A DNA stretch of 64,000 nucleotides from Candidatus Saccharibacteria bacterium RIFCSPHIGHO2_12_FULL_44_22 (GTDB lineage: Bacteria; Patescibacteriota; Saccharimonadia; Saccharimonadales; Saccharimonadaceae), in NCBI GenBank assembly GCA_001790515.1, contig MGCS01000012.1, forward strand, positions 1 through 64,000. The letters run 5' to 3'. The translations under genes and the position numbers were made by a program. The notes beneath the pieces are model-generated. The model searched no databases. It had not been told where the DNA came from and worked only from the letters and a program-made list of their open reading frames with translations. Shown here piece after piece: positions 43,155 to 52,078 of this stretch (the first letter of the stretch is position 1; each line of letters starts with the position of its first letter).

Positions 43155-44420
43155 TTATATTCGAAGTAACCGATTTAATTTTTCTTTGATCGAATCACTA
43201 TCATTACTACCAACTATTGTATCATAGCCAACCCGCAGCAATCCCATCGCGGTGATCAGTGTATGGTCTTTGACTGTGCCAGTCGTATCAGTAATACCAA
43301 CAACCTCATCGGGCTGAATATGATGTACGGTTGGTTTTTTCGTAAACGGCAGTTCTTTGTACCATTCTTGCGTTGATAACGCGTCGACCAGTTGATCGAG
43401 GCTTGACCCGCCACCGCACAGCAGGATTCTGTTTGGTAGGTGATCGACCGAATCAAATTCACTGAGCGCTAGTTCAACACCAGAGATCCAGACATCAAGG
43501 GTTTTGTCGATTGCATCTTCGGCTTGTTTGCGCACTGTAGCTTTTATCTGATCGTGATGCAGATTGACTTTGAGCTTTTCGGCGTCTGCGTAGCTAAGAT
43601 CCATTTCGCTAGCGATTGTCCGCGTAAAGCTTCGTCCACCGATACCAAACATTTTCGTACCCTCAACGCCACCGTCGTTAACGACGGCAATATCTGTGGT
43701 TCCACCGCCGACATCGCACAAAATCGCTGTAAAGTTACTACTTGCGTCAGTACCTAGAACAGATCGGCTAACAGCAAACGGCTCAGCAGCAACGGCAACG
43801 AGTTCAAGTGCAAGATCATTTGCGACACGTTCAAGTGCCCCGATATGCACCATCGGAGCAAATGCAGTATAAATCTGCACAGCCACGTCGCGACCCTGAA
43901 ATCCAATCGGGTTACTGACTTTGTAGCCATCAATGTGAATACTGACAAGTGCACTGTTGACTAGCTTGACTTCAACTTCGTCATTTCCAGTCTCGAGAGC
44001 AATTTGTTTTTGCGCCTTGCCCTGAGCTCGTTCTTGCACTTTTTCGATGATAAATTCCATTTCTGCTACATCAAGTGGTCGGTCTGGCTGCGGACGGCGG
44101 TAGCGGATTGTATTTGTCACACCTTTGACTAGTTCACCAGCGATACCAATAACCGCACGTTTCGCCTGTAGCCCTGCCTGGTCTTCAGCTTCACTGAGCG
44201 CTTCTTCGCAGTTACGCACGACGCCTGATATATCTGCGATTGCACCGCTATGCATATCACTGACATCTTGACGGGCACGACCAACTCCAACAATCTCAAG
44301 CGAGTCTTCGTTCACTCTCGCAATAAGAACTTTAACGAACTCCGTTCCTATATCTAATCCAACGATATATTCACTTTCGGACGATTGTTTTCGGGCGGCG
44401 CGTATTTTATCAAAAACCAT
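43155..44420 (-). CDS. FtsA/PilM-like actin-fold ATPase
   Basis: A 421-residue actin-fold protein with the SHS2 insertion. Phosphate-1 motif IVGLDIGTEFVKVLIARV, phosphate-2 LCDVGGGTTDIAVV, adenosine motif ILLCGGGSSLDQLV. The region HSGAIADISGVVRNCEEALSEAEDQAGLQAKRAVIGIAG is FtsA-like. A C-terminal amphipathic stretch (SIKEKLNRLLRI) could be the membrane-targeting helix by which FtsA tethers FtsZ. PilM, its pilus paralogue, is the alternative: the next gene is a single-span membrane protein, as PilN is for PilM. TATAAT ends ten bases before the ATG. Confidence 0.78.
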   Translation of the reverse strand: MVFDKIRAARKQSSESEYIVGLDIGTEFVKVLIARVNEDSLEIVGVGRARQDVSDMHSGAIADISGVVRNCEEALSEAEDQAGLQAKRAVIGIAGELVKGVTNTIRYRRPQPDRPLDVAEMEFIIEKVQERAQGKAQKQIALETGNDEVEVKLVNSALVSIHIDGYKVSNPIGFQGRDVAVQIYTAFAPMVHIGALERVANDLALELVAVAAEPFAVSRSVLGTDASSNFTAILCDVGGGTTDIAVVNDGGVEGTKMFGIGGRSFTRTIASEMDLSYADAEKLKVNLHHDQIKATVRKQAEDAIDKTLDVWISGVELALSEFDSVDHLPNRILLCGGGSSLDQLVDALSTQEWYKELPFTKKPTVHHIQPDEVVGITDTTGTVKDHTLITAMGLLRVGYDTIVGSNDSDSIKEKLNRLLRI

Positions 44421-44503
44421 AGTTGTACGTATTATATACCAAATATGCTTATGGTGGCAAAATGTTGTAATATTATATTAAATATGATATAATATAATAC
44501 ATA

Positions 44504-45454
44504 ATGACAAACAAATTGCCTGACGTCAATACTCCGTCAACCAACCCAGAAAATTTTTCAATGGGCGAACACATGCGCAATAAAGCTGAGCTCATGCTAC
44601 TGCTGTCTGAACTCTTAGAAAAACTTCCAACCTACCTTCAGCCAACTCATACACAAACAGATATGTCATTCTATCCCCACGACGAGCACACTTACGCATA
44701 TCCAGAGGTTCTATCAGATATAACTCTCACTGCCGACCTGGAAGATGTCATTGTTTCGATAACAAGAGACGAGACTGAGCCACCAGCGACATCGATTGCA
44801 CTCACTGTGAGTAATGGCGACACAATTCATATATCGCGCGATCCCTCAGTCATTTCCTCTGACGAGCGTGATTCACTTATCAGAGGAGATGAGATCTTAG
44901 CAATAGATCGTGTTTCAGATACAGACATCCAGTCATTCCTCATTAGCCTATCAACCCTAGACTGCACGCCATCTACGCTACAACACACAGAAGACAGTGA
45001 CATGCTTGTAGCCAATGCCGCACACAATGAACTTGCATTACGAGCTGCAGCAATGCAAACGATGATTATTTCCGAGTACCCATTATCTGGAGATAGAAGT
45101 ATACAATTCATCACTACCGAACACGACGATGACAGCCACTTAGAGACACTTAGCCTCTCTTACGAGACCGGGAGTGGGCATGATATGATGCTGACCGTTA
45201 ATCAAGATCGTACGATCGGATCGTTAACCTCTGAGATTCAGTTTCGGCGCTACATTGACGGTGAATTGGTCGAGTTTTTACCTGAGGATGGAGACCTTAT
45301 CCGCGCAGCCGAAATAGTGCAAGATGAAATAGACGGCTTGGAACAAAAACGTCTTACGGCTGAAAATGATCTCACGAGAATACTGTCCGCAAAGAGCATG
45401 ACACTGTTTGACCTAGACCAAGACGGCTTTGATGCGCCTAATACCAGCGCTTGA
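44504..45454 (+). CDS. acidic protein of unknown function
   Basis: A 316-residue, strongly acidic protein without signal peptide or membrane segment. A helical N-terminus (MRNKAELMLLLSELLEKLPTYL) precedes an internally beta-rich body with regular alternation (ITLTADLEDVIVSITRDE, IQFITTEHDDDSHLETLSLSYETGSGHDMMLTV), ending in a helical DGDLIRAAEIVQDEIDGLEQKRLTAENDLTRIL. No family recognised. Two overlapping TATAAT boxes end five and ten bases before the ATG. The 3' end overlaps the convergent alaS gene by 42 bases. Confidence 0.6.
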   Translation: MTNKLPDVNTPSTNPENFSMGEHMRNKAELMLLLSELLEKLPTYLQPTHTQTDMSFYPHDEHTYAYPEVLSDITLTADLEDVIVSITRDETEPPATSIALTVSNGDTIHISRDPSVISSDERDSLIRGDEILAIDRVSDTDIQSFLISLSTLDCTPSTLQHTEDSDMLVANAAHNELALRAAAMQTMIISEYPLSGDRSIQFITTEHDDDSHLETLSLSYETGSGHDMMLTVNQDRTIGSLTSEIQFRRYIDGELVEFLPEDGDLIRAAEIVQDEIDGLEQKRLTAENDLTRILSAKSMTLFDLDQDGFDAPNTSA

Positions 45455-47302
45455 CGATTCTTCTTTGGTGATTTTGAATACTTTTCCATCTTCGGCCAAC
45501 TGACTGGTACGATCAACATGAGGGCCGCCGCAAATTTCAAAGCTGACTCGTTTTGGCTCGTCGCCCATCTTATAAACTTTCACGGTGTCGCCATATTTGT
45601 CGCCAAATGCACCAATTGCACCCATGCCAAACGCCTGGTCGGTCGGATATTCCTGGAACGACACTGGCAAATCCCAACTAATCCATTCGTTCACCAGCTT
45701 TTCTACTTCGTCTAGCTGTTCACGCGTGACTTTTTCGTCGTTATTAAAATCAAACCGCAAGCGCTCTTCGGTGATATTGCTACCGTGCTGCGTGACATGA
45801 TCACCCACGACTTTTTTGAGCGCGGCGTACATCAGATGCGTGGCAGTATGGTATTTTTTGTGCTGTATTGTCTGTCCGCCCAAGCCACCTTTGAACGTGC
45901 CTTTGGCGGCGGTTTGCGATCGAGCTCGCTGTTCGGCCATTTTGTCGTCAAATTCTTGTCGCCAGTTGTCTGACAACTTTATCTCTTGCTTGTAGGCTTC
46001 TTCGGTCGATAATTCTACCGGAAACCCGAATGTATCGTACAACGTAAATAATTCGGCGCCCGTCAAACCGTCACCACTAAACTTCTGCATTTGTGATAAT
46101 CCTTTTCGAAGCGTTTGACGAAATACTTTCTCTTCTTTTACCAGTACAGCAATCACTTCGTCGCGCTTTGTTTTGACTTCTGGGTAATCTTCGCTATATA
46201 AATCAGCGATCACAGGCACGATCTGTTCGAGGAAATTTTGTTCGATCCCTAGGTCAAAGGCAAAGCGTATCGCCCGTCGCAACAGTCGTCGCATGACGTA
46301 GCCTTGCTCTTTGTTTGCCGGTACTGCACCGTCAACAGCAAGAAACGTAGCGCCGCGTAAATGATCGGCAATTACACGCATGCTTTCGGTGTGCGATTCG
46401 TACTTTTTACCACTCAGTTGCTGCAATTTTTCGACAATCGGCCACAATAGACTAATACGATACACGTCAGGGTTTTTATTTGCAGCGGCAGCGATTCGCT
46501 CTAACCCGCCACCAAAATCAACGTTCTTGGTTGCCAGTGGCTCGAAGCTACCATCATCAAGTCGACGATACTGCATAAAGACTTGATTGCCGATTTCCAT
46601 AAATTGCCCACTGTCGCTGGCTGGATGTGCCAATCCATATCCCGGTGCGTGATGTTCTGGGCCGAAGTCATAAAACACTTCGCTGTCTGGGCCACATGGA
46701 TCACCGATTGGCGTTTTATCAAGACCGCCGCCCCGAGACCACCAGTTCTCGCCGTCGTCATAATAAAAGATCCGTTCACCGGGTTTTATGCCGCGTTCAT
46801 CGCCGTCTTTGGCACTCCCGATTTCGGCAATATCCGCCGTCAAACCCTTTTCTTGAAACACCTTTTGCCATATCTCAGCGGCTTCTGTGTCTCGAGGAAT
46901 GCCTTGGGTTTCGTCACCAATAAAACATGTGACGTAGATCTTTTCGGGATCAACGCCAGCAACGTCAGTCAAAAATTCAAAGAACCATCGAATTTGCTGT
47001 TCTTTGAAATAGTCACCCATACTCCAGTTACCAAGCATCTCAAAGAATGTCGTATGACGATTATCGCCAACGTCTTCGATATCTTGTGCGCGCAAACACG
47101 TTTGACTATCAACTAATCGCGCACCGGCTGGATGTGGTTGCCCTAAAAGAAACGGCAGGAGCGGCTGCATACCGCTACCGGTAAATAATGTCGTCGGGTC
47201 GTCTTTGAGGATCAGTGGCGCGCGCGCAATGACTTCGTGCTGCCTGTCGCTGTAGAATTTGAGGTATTGGTTACGGATTTCTTGGGCATTTAGTGCGTTC
47301 AT
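45413..47302 (-). CDS. alaS: alanyl-tRNA synthetase, shortened
   Basis: Charges tRNA-Ala. The 629 residues contain the class II catalytic core (LFTGSGMQPLLPFLLGQPHP, NRHTTFFEMLGNWSMGDYF), the tRNA-recognition domain (VIADHLRGATFLAVDGAVPANKEQGYVMRRLLRRAIRFA) and an editing domain with HTATH and CGGPH metal ligands. The C-terminal C-Ala domain and linking coiled coil of the usual 870-residue enzyme are missing. Bacterial AlaRS normally needs that part for efficient tRNA binding, so this is a reduced form. TGTTATAAT ends eight bases before the ATG (leaderless type). The end overlaps the convergent acidic-protein gene. Confidence 0.96.
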   Translation of the reverse strand: MNALNAQEIRNQYLKFYSDRQHEVIARAPLILKDDPTTLFTGSGMQPLLPFLLGQPHPAGARLVDSQTCLRAQDIEDVGDNRHTTFFEMLGNWSMGDYFKEQQIRWFFEFLTDVAGVDPEKIYVTCFIGDETQGIPRDTEAAEIWQKVFQEKGLTADIAEIGSAKDGDERGIKPGERIFYYDDGENWWSRGGGLDKTPIGDPCGPDSEVFYDFGPEHHAPGYGLAHPASDSGQFMEIGNQVFMQYRRLDDGSFEPLATKNVDFGGGLERIAAAANKNPDVYRISLLWPIVEKLQQLSGKKYESHTESMRVIADHLRGATFLAVDGAVPANKEQGYVMRRLLRRAIRFAFDLGIEQNFLEQIVPVIADLYSEDYPEVKTKRDEVIAVLVKEEKVFRQTLRKGLSQMQKFSGDGLTGAELFTLYDTFGFPVELSTEEAYKQEIKLSDNWRQEFDDKMAEQRARSQTAAKGTFKGGLGGQTIQHKKYHTATHLMYAALKKVVGDHVTQHGSNITEERLRFDFNNDEKVTREQLDEVEKLVNEWISWDLPVSFQEYPTDQAFGMGAIGAFGDKYGDTVKVYKMGDEPKRVSFEICGGPHVDRTSQLAEDGKVFKITKEESSSAGIRRIKAVLV

Positions 47303-47345
47303 ATACCCCTATTATAACAGATACAACTCTGCAAAATTATAATAG

Positions 47346-47368
47346 AAAACACGGCACCATTGGCGCCG
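47346..47368 (-). terminator. terminator of the 50-residue helix gene
   Basis: On the minus strand CGGCGCC, loop AAT, GGTGCCG (one G-U pair that works only in this direction), followed by TGTTTTCT. It separates the small gene from the alaS promoter. Confidence 0.6.
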
Positions 47369-47391
47369 CGTCGCATAGCCAGCAATCAATA

Positions 47392-47544
47392 TTACTTAGC
47401 TTCCTCTTCTTTCTTTTTCTGCTCTGCGCGTTCTTCTAACTTGCCCTTTTCTTCGTGCGCTTTGTTTTCAAGCTCATTTGCTTTGTCTTTGATGTCATCC
47501 GTCAGATCTTCGGCTTTTTTCTTTACATCGTCTAGTAGTCCCAT
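47392..47544 (-). CDS. 50-residue charged helical protein
   Basis: MGLLDDVKKKAEDLTDDIKD followed by almost uninterrupted Lys/Glu/Ala helix to EEEAK. The heptad-like spacing and high charge suggest a single amphipathic helix or coiled coil, similar in style to small CsbD- or LEA-like stress proteins. AAAGG precedes the ATG by nine bases and a terminator follows, so it is an independent unit between alaS and mnmA. Its opposite strand shows a longer but artefactual Ser/Phe-rich frame. Confidence 0.7.
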   Translation of the reverse strand: MGLLDDVKKKAEDLTDDIKDKANELENKAHEEKGKLEERAEQKKKEEEAK

Positions 47545-47636
47545 AATTTCGGCCTTTCTGTTAATTATTACTTCATTAGTATGTCAAAACAGAGTGCCGT
47601 CGTCTGTGAATAAATTCACGATGACGATATAAAAAT

Positions 47637-48674
47637 CTATACAACGATGCCGCCACCAAGACACACATCACCGTCATAGATGACGACTGATTGCCCTGCA
47701 GCGACAGCTCGTTCTGGGTCATGTAATTGTAACTGCGCACGCGTATCAGTAATAGCGATAGATGCTGGCGTTAGTTTTGCACGATGTCGCACCCGAATGG
47801 CAAAATCACCGTTGCGAGGTGCTGCGTTGATCCAATGAACGGCAGCTAGTTCGACATTTGATCTCCACAGTGTCCCATCGTTCAGGTCGGTCGTGACATA
47901 TACTTCGTTTTTACCCATATCTTTGCCAATGACGTAGTATGGCAACCCGCCGCCAAGGTCGAGTCCGTGCCGTTGACCAAGCGTATAGAATATCGCACCA
48001 TCATGGTGTCCAAGTACTTTTCCAGAATTTTTGTCGATAATCTTGCCAGGTACCTGTTCGACGTACAGCGACAAAAATTCACGTATCCCGACCTTGCCGA
48101 CAAAACAAATTCCCTGACTGTCTTTTTTGGCGGCGGTGAATAATCCCCGTTCCCGTGCCATTTCCCGAACACGTGGTTTTGTAAACTCACCAAGTGGGAA
48201 GAGTGTTTTTGTAAGCGCAGCACCAGTGACGCGATATAAAAAGTACGTCTGATCCTTATTGGCGTCCACGGCCATTTTTAGCACACCATTATCAACTTTT
48301 GCATAGTGACCAGTTGCGATCATATCAGCGCCATCATCAATCGCCGCATCCAAAAACAGTTTGAATTTGACTTCTTGATTGCACATAATATCCGGGTTTG
48401 GCGTGCGGCCCAATGTGTATTCATCAATCATATACTCAACGACCTTATGCCGATATTCCGTTTCAAAATCAAATACCTTAAAATCGATTCCCAGCTGCAC
48501 GGCAACCCGCTTTGCATCAGCCAAATCATCAGCCCATGGACAGCGCATACCCGGCAAATCCTGCGTCCAGTTCTTCATGTACACGCCAGTCACATCGTAC
48601 CCTTGTTCAACCAATAGCGCAGCTGTCAGCGAAGAGTCAACTCCCCCGCTCATACCGACATATACTTTCGTCAT
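47637..48674 (-). CDS. mnmA: tRNA-specific 2-thiouridylase
   Basis: MnmA thiolates uridine-34 of Lys, Glu and Gln tRNAs. The 345-residue protein has the PP-loop GMSGGVDSS, catalytic Cys in MCNQEVKFK and CFVGKVG (normally both needed), LGRTPNPDIMCN and ATGHYAKV. GGGAGG precedes the ATG, which overlaps the ydcF stop (ATGA). The same operon begins with a cysteine desulfurase, the sulfur source for this reaction. Length normal. Confidence 0.96.
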   Translation of the reverse strand: MTKVYVGMSGGVDSSLTAALLVEQGYDVTGVYMKNWTQDLPGMRCPWADDLADAKRVAVQLGIDFKVFDFETEYRHKVVEYMIDEYTLGRTPNPDIMCNQEVKFKLFLDAAIDDGADMIATGHYAKVDNGVLKMAVDANKDQTYFLYRVTGAALTKTLFPLGEFTKPRVREMARERGLFTAAKKDSQGICFVGKVGIREFLSLYVEQVPGKIIDKNSGKVLGHHDGAIFYTLGQRHGLDLGGGLPYYVIGKDMGKNEVYVTTDLNDGTLWRSNVELAAVHWINAAPRNGDFAIRVRHRAKLTPASIAITDTRAQLQLHDPERAVAAGQSVVIYDGDVCLGGGIVV

Positions 48675-49276
48675 CGAGAACCTCCCGCATAAAACACGAT
48701 TATCTTGAAAAATTCACTCGTTGCAAGCCACCATCCTTGCGGAGTCGTCCACCACCACGAGGACCATTGATTGTCACTTGTCACTGGGTGGTTTACGACA
48801 CGAATATCGCTGCCGGCACGTTTACCAAATTCGAGTCCAGCGCGTCGCTGGTGGTAGGCAGAGGTGACAAGGATCACCGAATGAATATCGTTCGTATCAA
48901 ATAGTTCGCGGGTATTTGCAGCATTTTCACTTGTAGTTTCGCTTGTTTCATCAAGCACTATTGCGGATTCTGGAATCTCCGCCTTGATAGCTTGGCGCCG
49001 CATAGCCTCGGCATTGCTTGGTCCGCTTTTATCGGCTGCAGCTCCGGATAGCACCAAATAATTTGCCCAGCCATTTTTATATAATTGAATCGCTTCTTCG
49101 GTACGGGCAGTCGTATCGCCTCCACTAATTGCCACGACTGCGTCAACTTTTTGGCAATCAAATATGTCAGTTGATGGTGTTGGTCCACATGATTTCATAC
49201 CATCCGGTGCCAAGTAGATTGATAGCCCGACGACCATGACAGCCAATGCGACAATGATACTAATCAAGCCTCTCAT
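48671..49276 (-). CDS. YdcF-like (DUF218) membrane-anchored protein
   Basis: A 201-residue protein: one N-terminal membrane helix (residues 3-21), then the DUF218 fold with VDAVVAISGGDTTARTEEAIQLYKNGWANYLVLSG, SAIVLDETSETTSENAANTRELF and VILVTSAYHQRRAGLEF. The family (YdcF, ElyC, SanA) is tied to envelope biogenesis, but its chemistry is unresolved. The fold binds nucleotides in YdcF. It is coupled by ATGA overlaps to both nifS-like and mnmA genes, an unexpected place for an envelope gene. Confidence 0.88.
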   Translation of the reverse strand: MRGLISIIVALAVMVVGLSIYLAPDGMKSCGPTPSTDIFDCQKVDAVVAISGGDTTARTEEAIQLYKNGWANYLVLSGAAADKSGPSNAEAMRRQAIKAEIPESAIVLDETSETTSENAANTRELFDTNDIHSVILVTSAYHQRRAGLEFGKRAGSDIRVVNHPVTSDNQWSSWWWTTPQGWWLATSEFFKIIVFYAGGSR

Positions 49277-50433
49277 CGCTTTGCCATTCTATCAATTTCA
49301 TTATTGATGACATCAATCAAAATATCACCCGCCTGAGCACTATTTTCTATCGTCGATAATTTACCCAGACTAATACGCAAGCTACCGTCAGCTATTTCTG
49401 GTGCAAGCCCGATAGCTGTCAGTACATGCGACCTCGTACCTTTATTTGCAGCACATGCGCTACCTGTTGCAACCAACACACCACGTGCCTCAAGTCCAAA
49501 AATTAATCGCTCGGCATCAACTGAAGGAAATGAAATATGAAGATGGCCAGGTAGTCGATGTTTTTTATGACCAGACACTACCGCCTGCTTAAAGGCACCC
49601 ATGAGCCTCTTCTCTAACCCATCACGTAGTTCGCGTAATCGTTCCGCCTCCGCTTTCCTGCCTTTGTCTGCCAACTGCATCGCTCGCGCAAAGCCAATCG
49701 TCCCCGCAACATTCTCTGTTCCACTTCGCAATCCACGCTCTTGACCACCACCAACAATGTGAGGAGTCAGTGGAATATGGCGCTGCGCCCACAGGAGACC
49801 CATTTGCTTGGGGCCATATACTTTTGCGGCGTTGACGGTCATCATGTCGACACCCAAGCGAGCAACATTTACATCTAATTGTCCGACACCCTGCGATGCG
49901 TCACTGTGTAGATAAATTGGCGTTGTATTTCCCCGGACACGACGCGCCTCACGTTCGCTGCGAAGCACTTCTGCGATATCACGGAGTGGCTGCAATGTTC
50001 CTAGCTCGTTATTGGCAAGCGCAATGCTGACAAGCATCGTATCGTCTTTGATTGCAGCTCGAATACTTTGCGGATCAATACGACCGCGCTCGTCACAGTC
50101 AACCAGTGTATGGTCGTGTTGGCGTGTCGCAGCCAGTACCGCGTGATGTTCAATTGCTGAACTAATAACATGTCCGTTAACACTCCCGAATGCAAGATTG
50201 ATCGATTCGGTTGCGCCAGCTGTCATTACCAGTTCGTCGGCCGTTGCGCCAATACACTCTGCAATTGTTTGTTTGGCTGCTTCGTAGTCACGACGAATGC
50301 TCACCGCGGGCGCATAAGGACTTGACGGATTGTAGAATAAATCAGAAAAATAGGGGCGCATAGCGTCCAGCACGCGATCATCAAGTGGCGTTGCCGCCGC
50401 GTGATCAAGATAGATAAATTCGGAAGTATTCAT
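49273..50433 (-). CDS. cysteine desulfurase (NifS/IscS family)
   Basis: A PLP enzyme converting cysteine to alanine and a protein-bound persulfide. The 386 residues show YLDHAAATPLDDRVLDAM at the start, the PLP-binding HSDASQGVGQ and lysine in NAAKVYGPKQMG, GGGQERGLRSGTENVAG, and the catalytic cysteine in ATGSACAANKGTRSHVL. Near neighbours point to tRNA thiolation via MnmA as its main task. No iron-sulfur scaffold gene is near. TGCTATAAT lies 11 bases before the ATG. Confidence 0.93.
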   Translation of the reverse strand: MNTSEFIYLDHAAATPLDDRVLDAMRPYFSDLFYNPSSPYAPAVSIRRDYEAAKQTIAECIGATADELVMTAGATESINLAFGSVNGHVISSAIEHHAVLAATRQHDHTLVDCDERGRIDPQSIRAAIKDDTMLVSIALANNELGTLQPLRDIAEVLRSEREARRVRGNTTPIYLHSDASQGVGQLDVNVARLGVDMMTVNAAKVYGPKQMGLLWAQRHIPLTPHIVGGGQERGLRSGTENVAGTIGFARAMQLADKGRKAEAERLRELRDGLEKRLMGAFKQAVVSGHKKHRLPGHLHISFPSVDAERLIFGLEARGVLVATGSACAANKGTRSHVLTAIGLAPEIADGSLRISLGKLSTIENSAQAGDILIDVINNEIDRMAKR

Positions 50434-50461
50434 TTACTTGTCTTATTATAGCAACAAATGA

Positions 50462-50920
50462 CTATGCGGGTGTTACCGCTGCCGATTGCAGAGGTTGACC
50501 CGTCTGCGGGTCACGTTTGTAAATATTTCGAGCGACTTCTTCATAATAAATCCGCATAGCAACAATAAGGTTTTCTAGTTCTTGCCCTTCAAGGAAGTTA
50601 TAGCGAGCGCCTTCTTGCGCTTTTAATATACCATTGTCGTGGATCTCGTATCGTGTTGTTGACGTACGGTGCTTCCCTGAATGATCTGTCCATTCTTCGT
50701 GCCAAATCCATGTAACAGGGTCTAGATTAAAGAATTCACGTCGATGACCGGCCGGAATTGGACCGAATAATTTTGCACCTATTTCGCTCTCTAATTGAAT
50801 AAGTTCTCGCTTTGTAAGCTTGCGGAGTGGGCGGACTTTCTGTGGACGTTTAAAACTAGGCATTGACATGCTGTCAGTACCGATTAAAAGTTCAAATGCT
50901 TTTTTAAACACGTCCGCCAT
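50462..50920 (-). CDS. conserved-looking hypothetical protein
   Basis: A 152-residue soluble protein with a basic N-terminal third (FKRPQKVRPLRKLTKRELIQLESEIGAKLFGPIPAGHRREFFNLD) and an aromatic middle (TWIWHEEWTDHSGKHRTSTTRYEIHDNGILK) that reads as a beta-hairpin-rich domain, then a helix (LENLIVAMRIYYEEVARNIY). It follows the preceding unknown gene by two bases and both lie downstream of metG-tatD. I do not recognise the family. Confidence 0.65.
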   Translation of the reverse strand: MADVFKKAFELLIGTDSMSMPSFKRPQKVRPLRKLTKRELIQLESEIGAKLFGPIPAGHRREFFNLDPVTWIWHEEWTDHSGKHRTSTTRYEIHDNGILKAQEGARYNFLEGQELENLIVAMRIYYEEVARNIYKRDPQTGQPLQSAAVTPA

Positions 50921-50922
50921 GA

Positions 50923-51267
50923 CTATCTTTCAACAATAACATTTGAGCGTAGGTGGTCTATTCTGTTTCCCATATCTTTCGCAAGTTCGTTGATGTCTGC
51001 GGGTGTGTTGATACGTTCCAGAATTGAAGAGAAATTTTGAACCACATTACCCTCTTGAGCAAGAACTGACTGTGGTATGGCTGATTCGCCCGCAGTCGCA
51101 GCATCAATCGCTCGACTTGCCGCATCAGACACAAGATCACTCCGCGACATTTCTTCGCCAATACTGTGTGTCGAAGGAATTGTATTTGATTCACGAGAAG
51201 TTGGCACATAAAAATCGCCCGTTGTGCGAGCAAGTGGCGCAGTATTTCCGTTTTGAACTGGTGACAT
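50923..51267 (-). CDS. hypothetical protein, low complexity N-terminus
   Basis: A 114-residue protein beginning MSPVQNGNTAPLARTTGDFY. The first half is Ser/Thr-rich and probably disordered, the second half helical (ISRAIDAATAGESA-like, ILERINTPADINELAKDMGNRIDHL). The ATG at 51267 is preferred: GAAGGA precedes it and a longer start at 51348 would overlap tatD. It sits between tatD and another unknown gene in one operon. Confidence 0.55.
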   Translation of the reverse strand: MSPVQNGNTAPLARTTGDFYVPTSRESNTIPSTHSIGEEMSRSDLVSDAASRAIDAATAGESAIPQSVLAQEGNVVQNFSSILERINTPADINELAKDMGNRIDHLRSNVIVER

Positions 51268-51322
51268 ACAAAAATTTCCTTCGTGATTAGGAGTGGTGAT
51301 TGTTTCAATTAACCTGTTTGTG

Positions 51323-52078
51323 TTAGAGAGCGAATAACGCTGTGGCATTTGCTGATGTCGTCGACATCACTTCGTTGACCGATATACCCCGTATTGTTGC
51401 ATGATGGTCAGCAATATATCTAACAAATGCTGGCTCATTTACTGTACCACGCTTTGGCACAGGCGTCAAGAACGGTGCATCGGTTTCAAGCAACACTCTC
51501 TCGAGAGGCATGCTGGCAAACAGCTGTTGCTGTGCTTTGTCTTTGGTAAATGTACTGATTCCGTTTACGCCGACATACAGTCCGTGCGCAAATCCTGTCT
51601 CAATTTCTTTTTGCGTACCAGTGAAACTATGAAGGACGCCACGAAGACCGTGAAAGTTTTCAAATACTGGCCAAAAATCATCAAATGCTTCACGGACGTG
51701 AAATATAACCGGCAGTTGATGGTCGACTGCTACTTGCAGTTGAGCTTCTAGCGCAGCTATTTGCGCCTCACGCGGGCTATGCGTATAGAAATAATCAAGC
51801 CCAATTTCACCGATTGCTACTATTGCCGCCCGATCTACCTTGGCCAGATGAGCGATGCTATCCACCCCATCTTTTGCCTCATGCGGATGAACGCCTATCG
51901 ATGCATATAGTGGCTGATATTTTTTTGCAGCAGCGACAGCATCTATCGAACTCGTCTCGTCTGTTCCGACACAGATCATTTTTTCGACACCAGCATCGGC
52001 CGCACGAACGATCACATCGTCAATTTTGAAAGGATAGTCCGATTCATGTATGTGACAATGTGTGTCGACTAGCCCCAT
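51323..52078 (-). CDS. tatD: TatD-family metal-dependent hydrolase
   Basis: A 251-residue TIM-barrel nuclease with the metal ligands of the family: VDTHCHIHE, GEIGLDYFY, FHVREAFDD, LHSFTG and LETDAPFLTP. TatD proteins have 3'-5' exonuclease or D-aminoacyl-tRNA deacylase-like activities. The start abuts the metG stop codon with no gap, matching the frequent metG-tatD pairing in bacteria. Confidence 0.94.
   Translation of the reverse strand: MGLVDTHCHIHESDYPFKIDDVIVRAADAGVEKMICVGTDETSSIDAVAAAKKYQPLYASIGVHPHEAKDGVDSIAHLAKVDRAAIVAIGEIGLDYFYTHSPREAQIAALEAQLQVAVDHQLPVIFHVREAFDDFWPVFENFHGLRGVLHSFTGTQKEIETGFAHGLYVGVNGISTFTKDKAQQQLFASMPLERVLLETDAPFLTPVPKRGTVNEPAFVRYIADHHATIRGISVNEVMSTTSANATALFAL

Noticed and set aside
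47360-47632. 90-codon plus-strand Ser/Phe-rich frame
   Set aside because: It is the complement of the Lys/Glu-rich 50-residue gene, which has a ribosome site and terminator.
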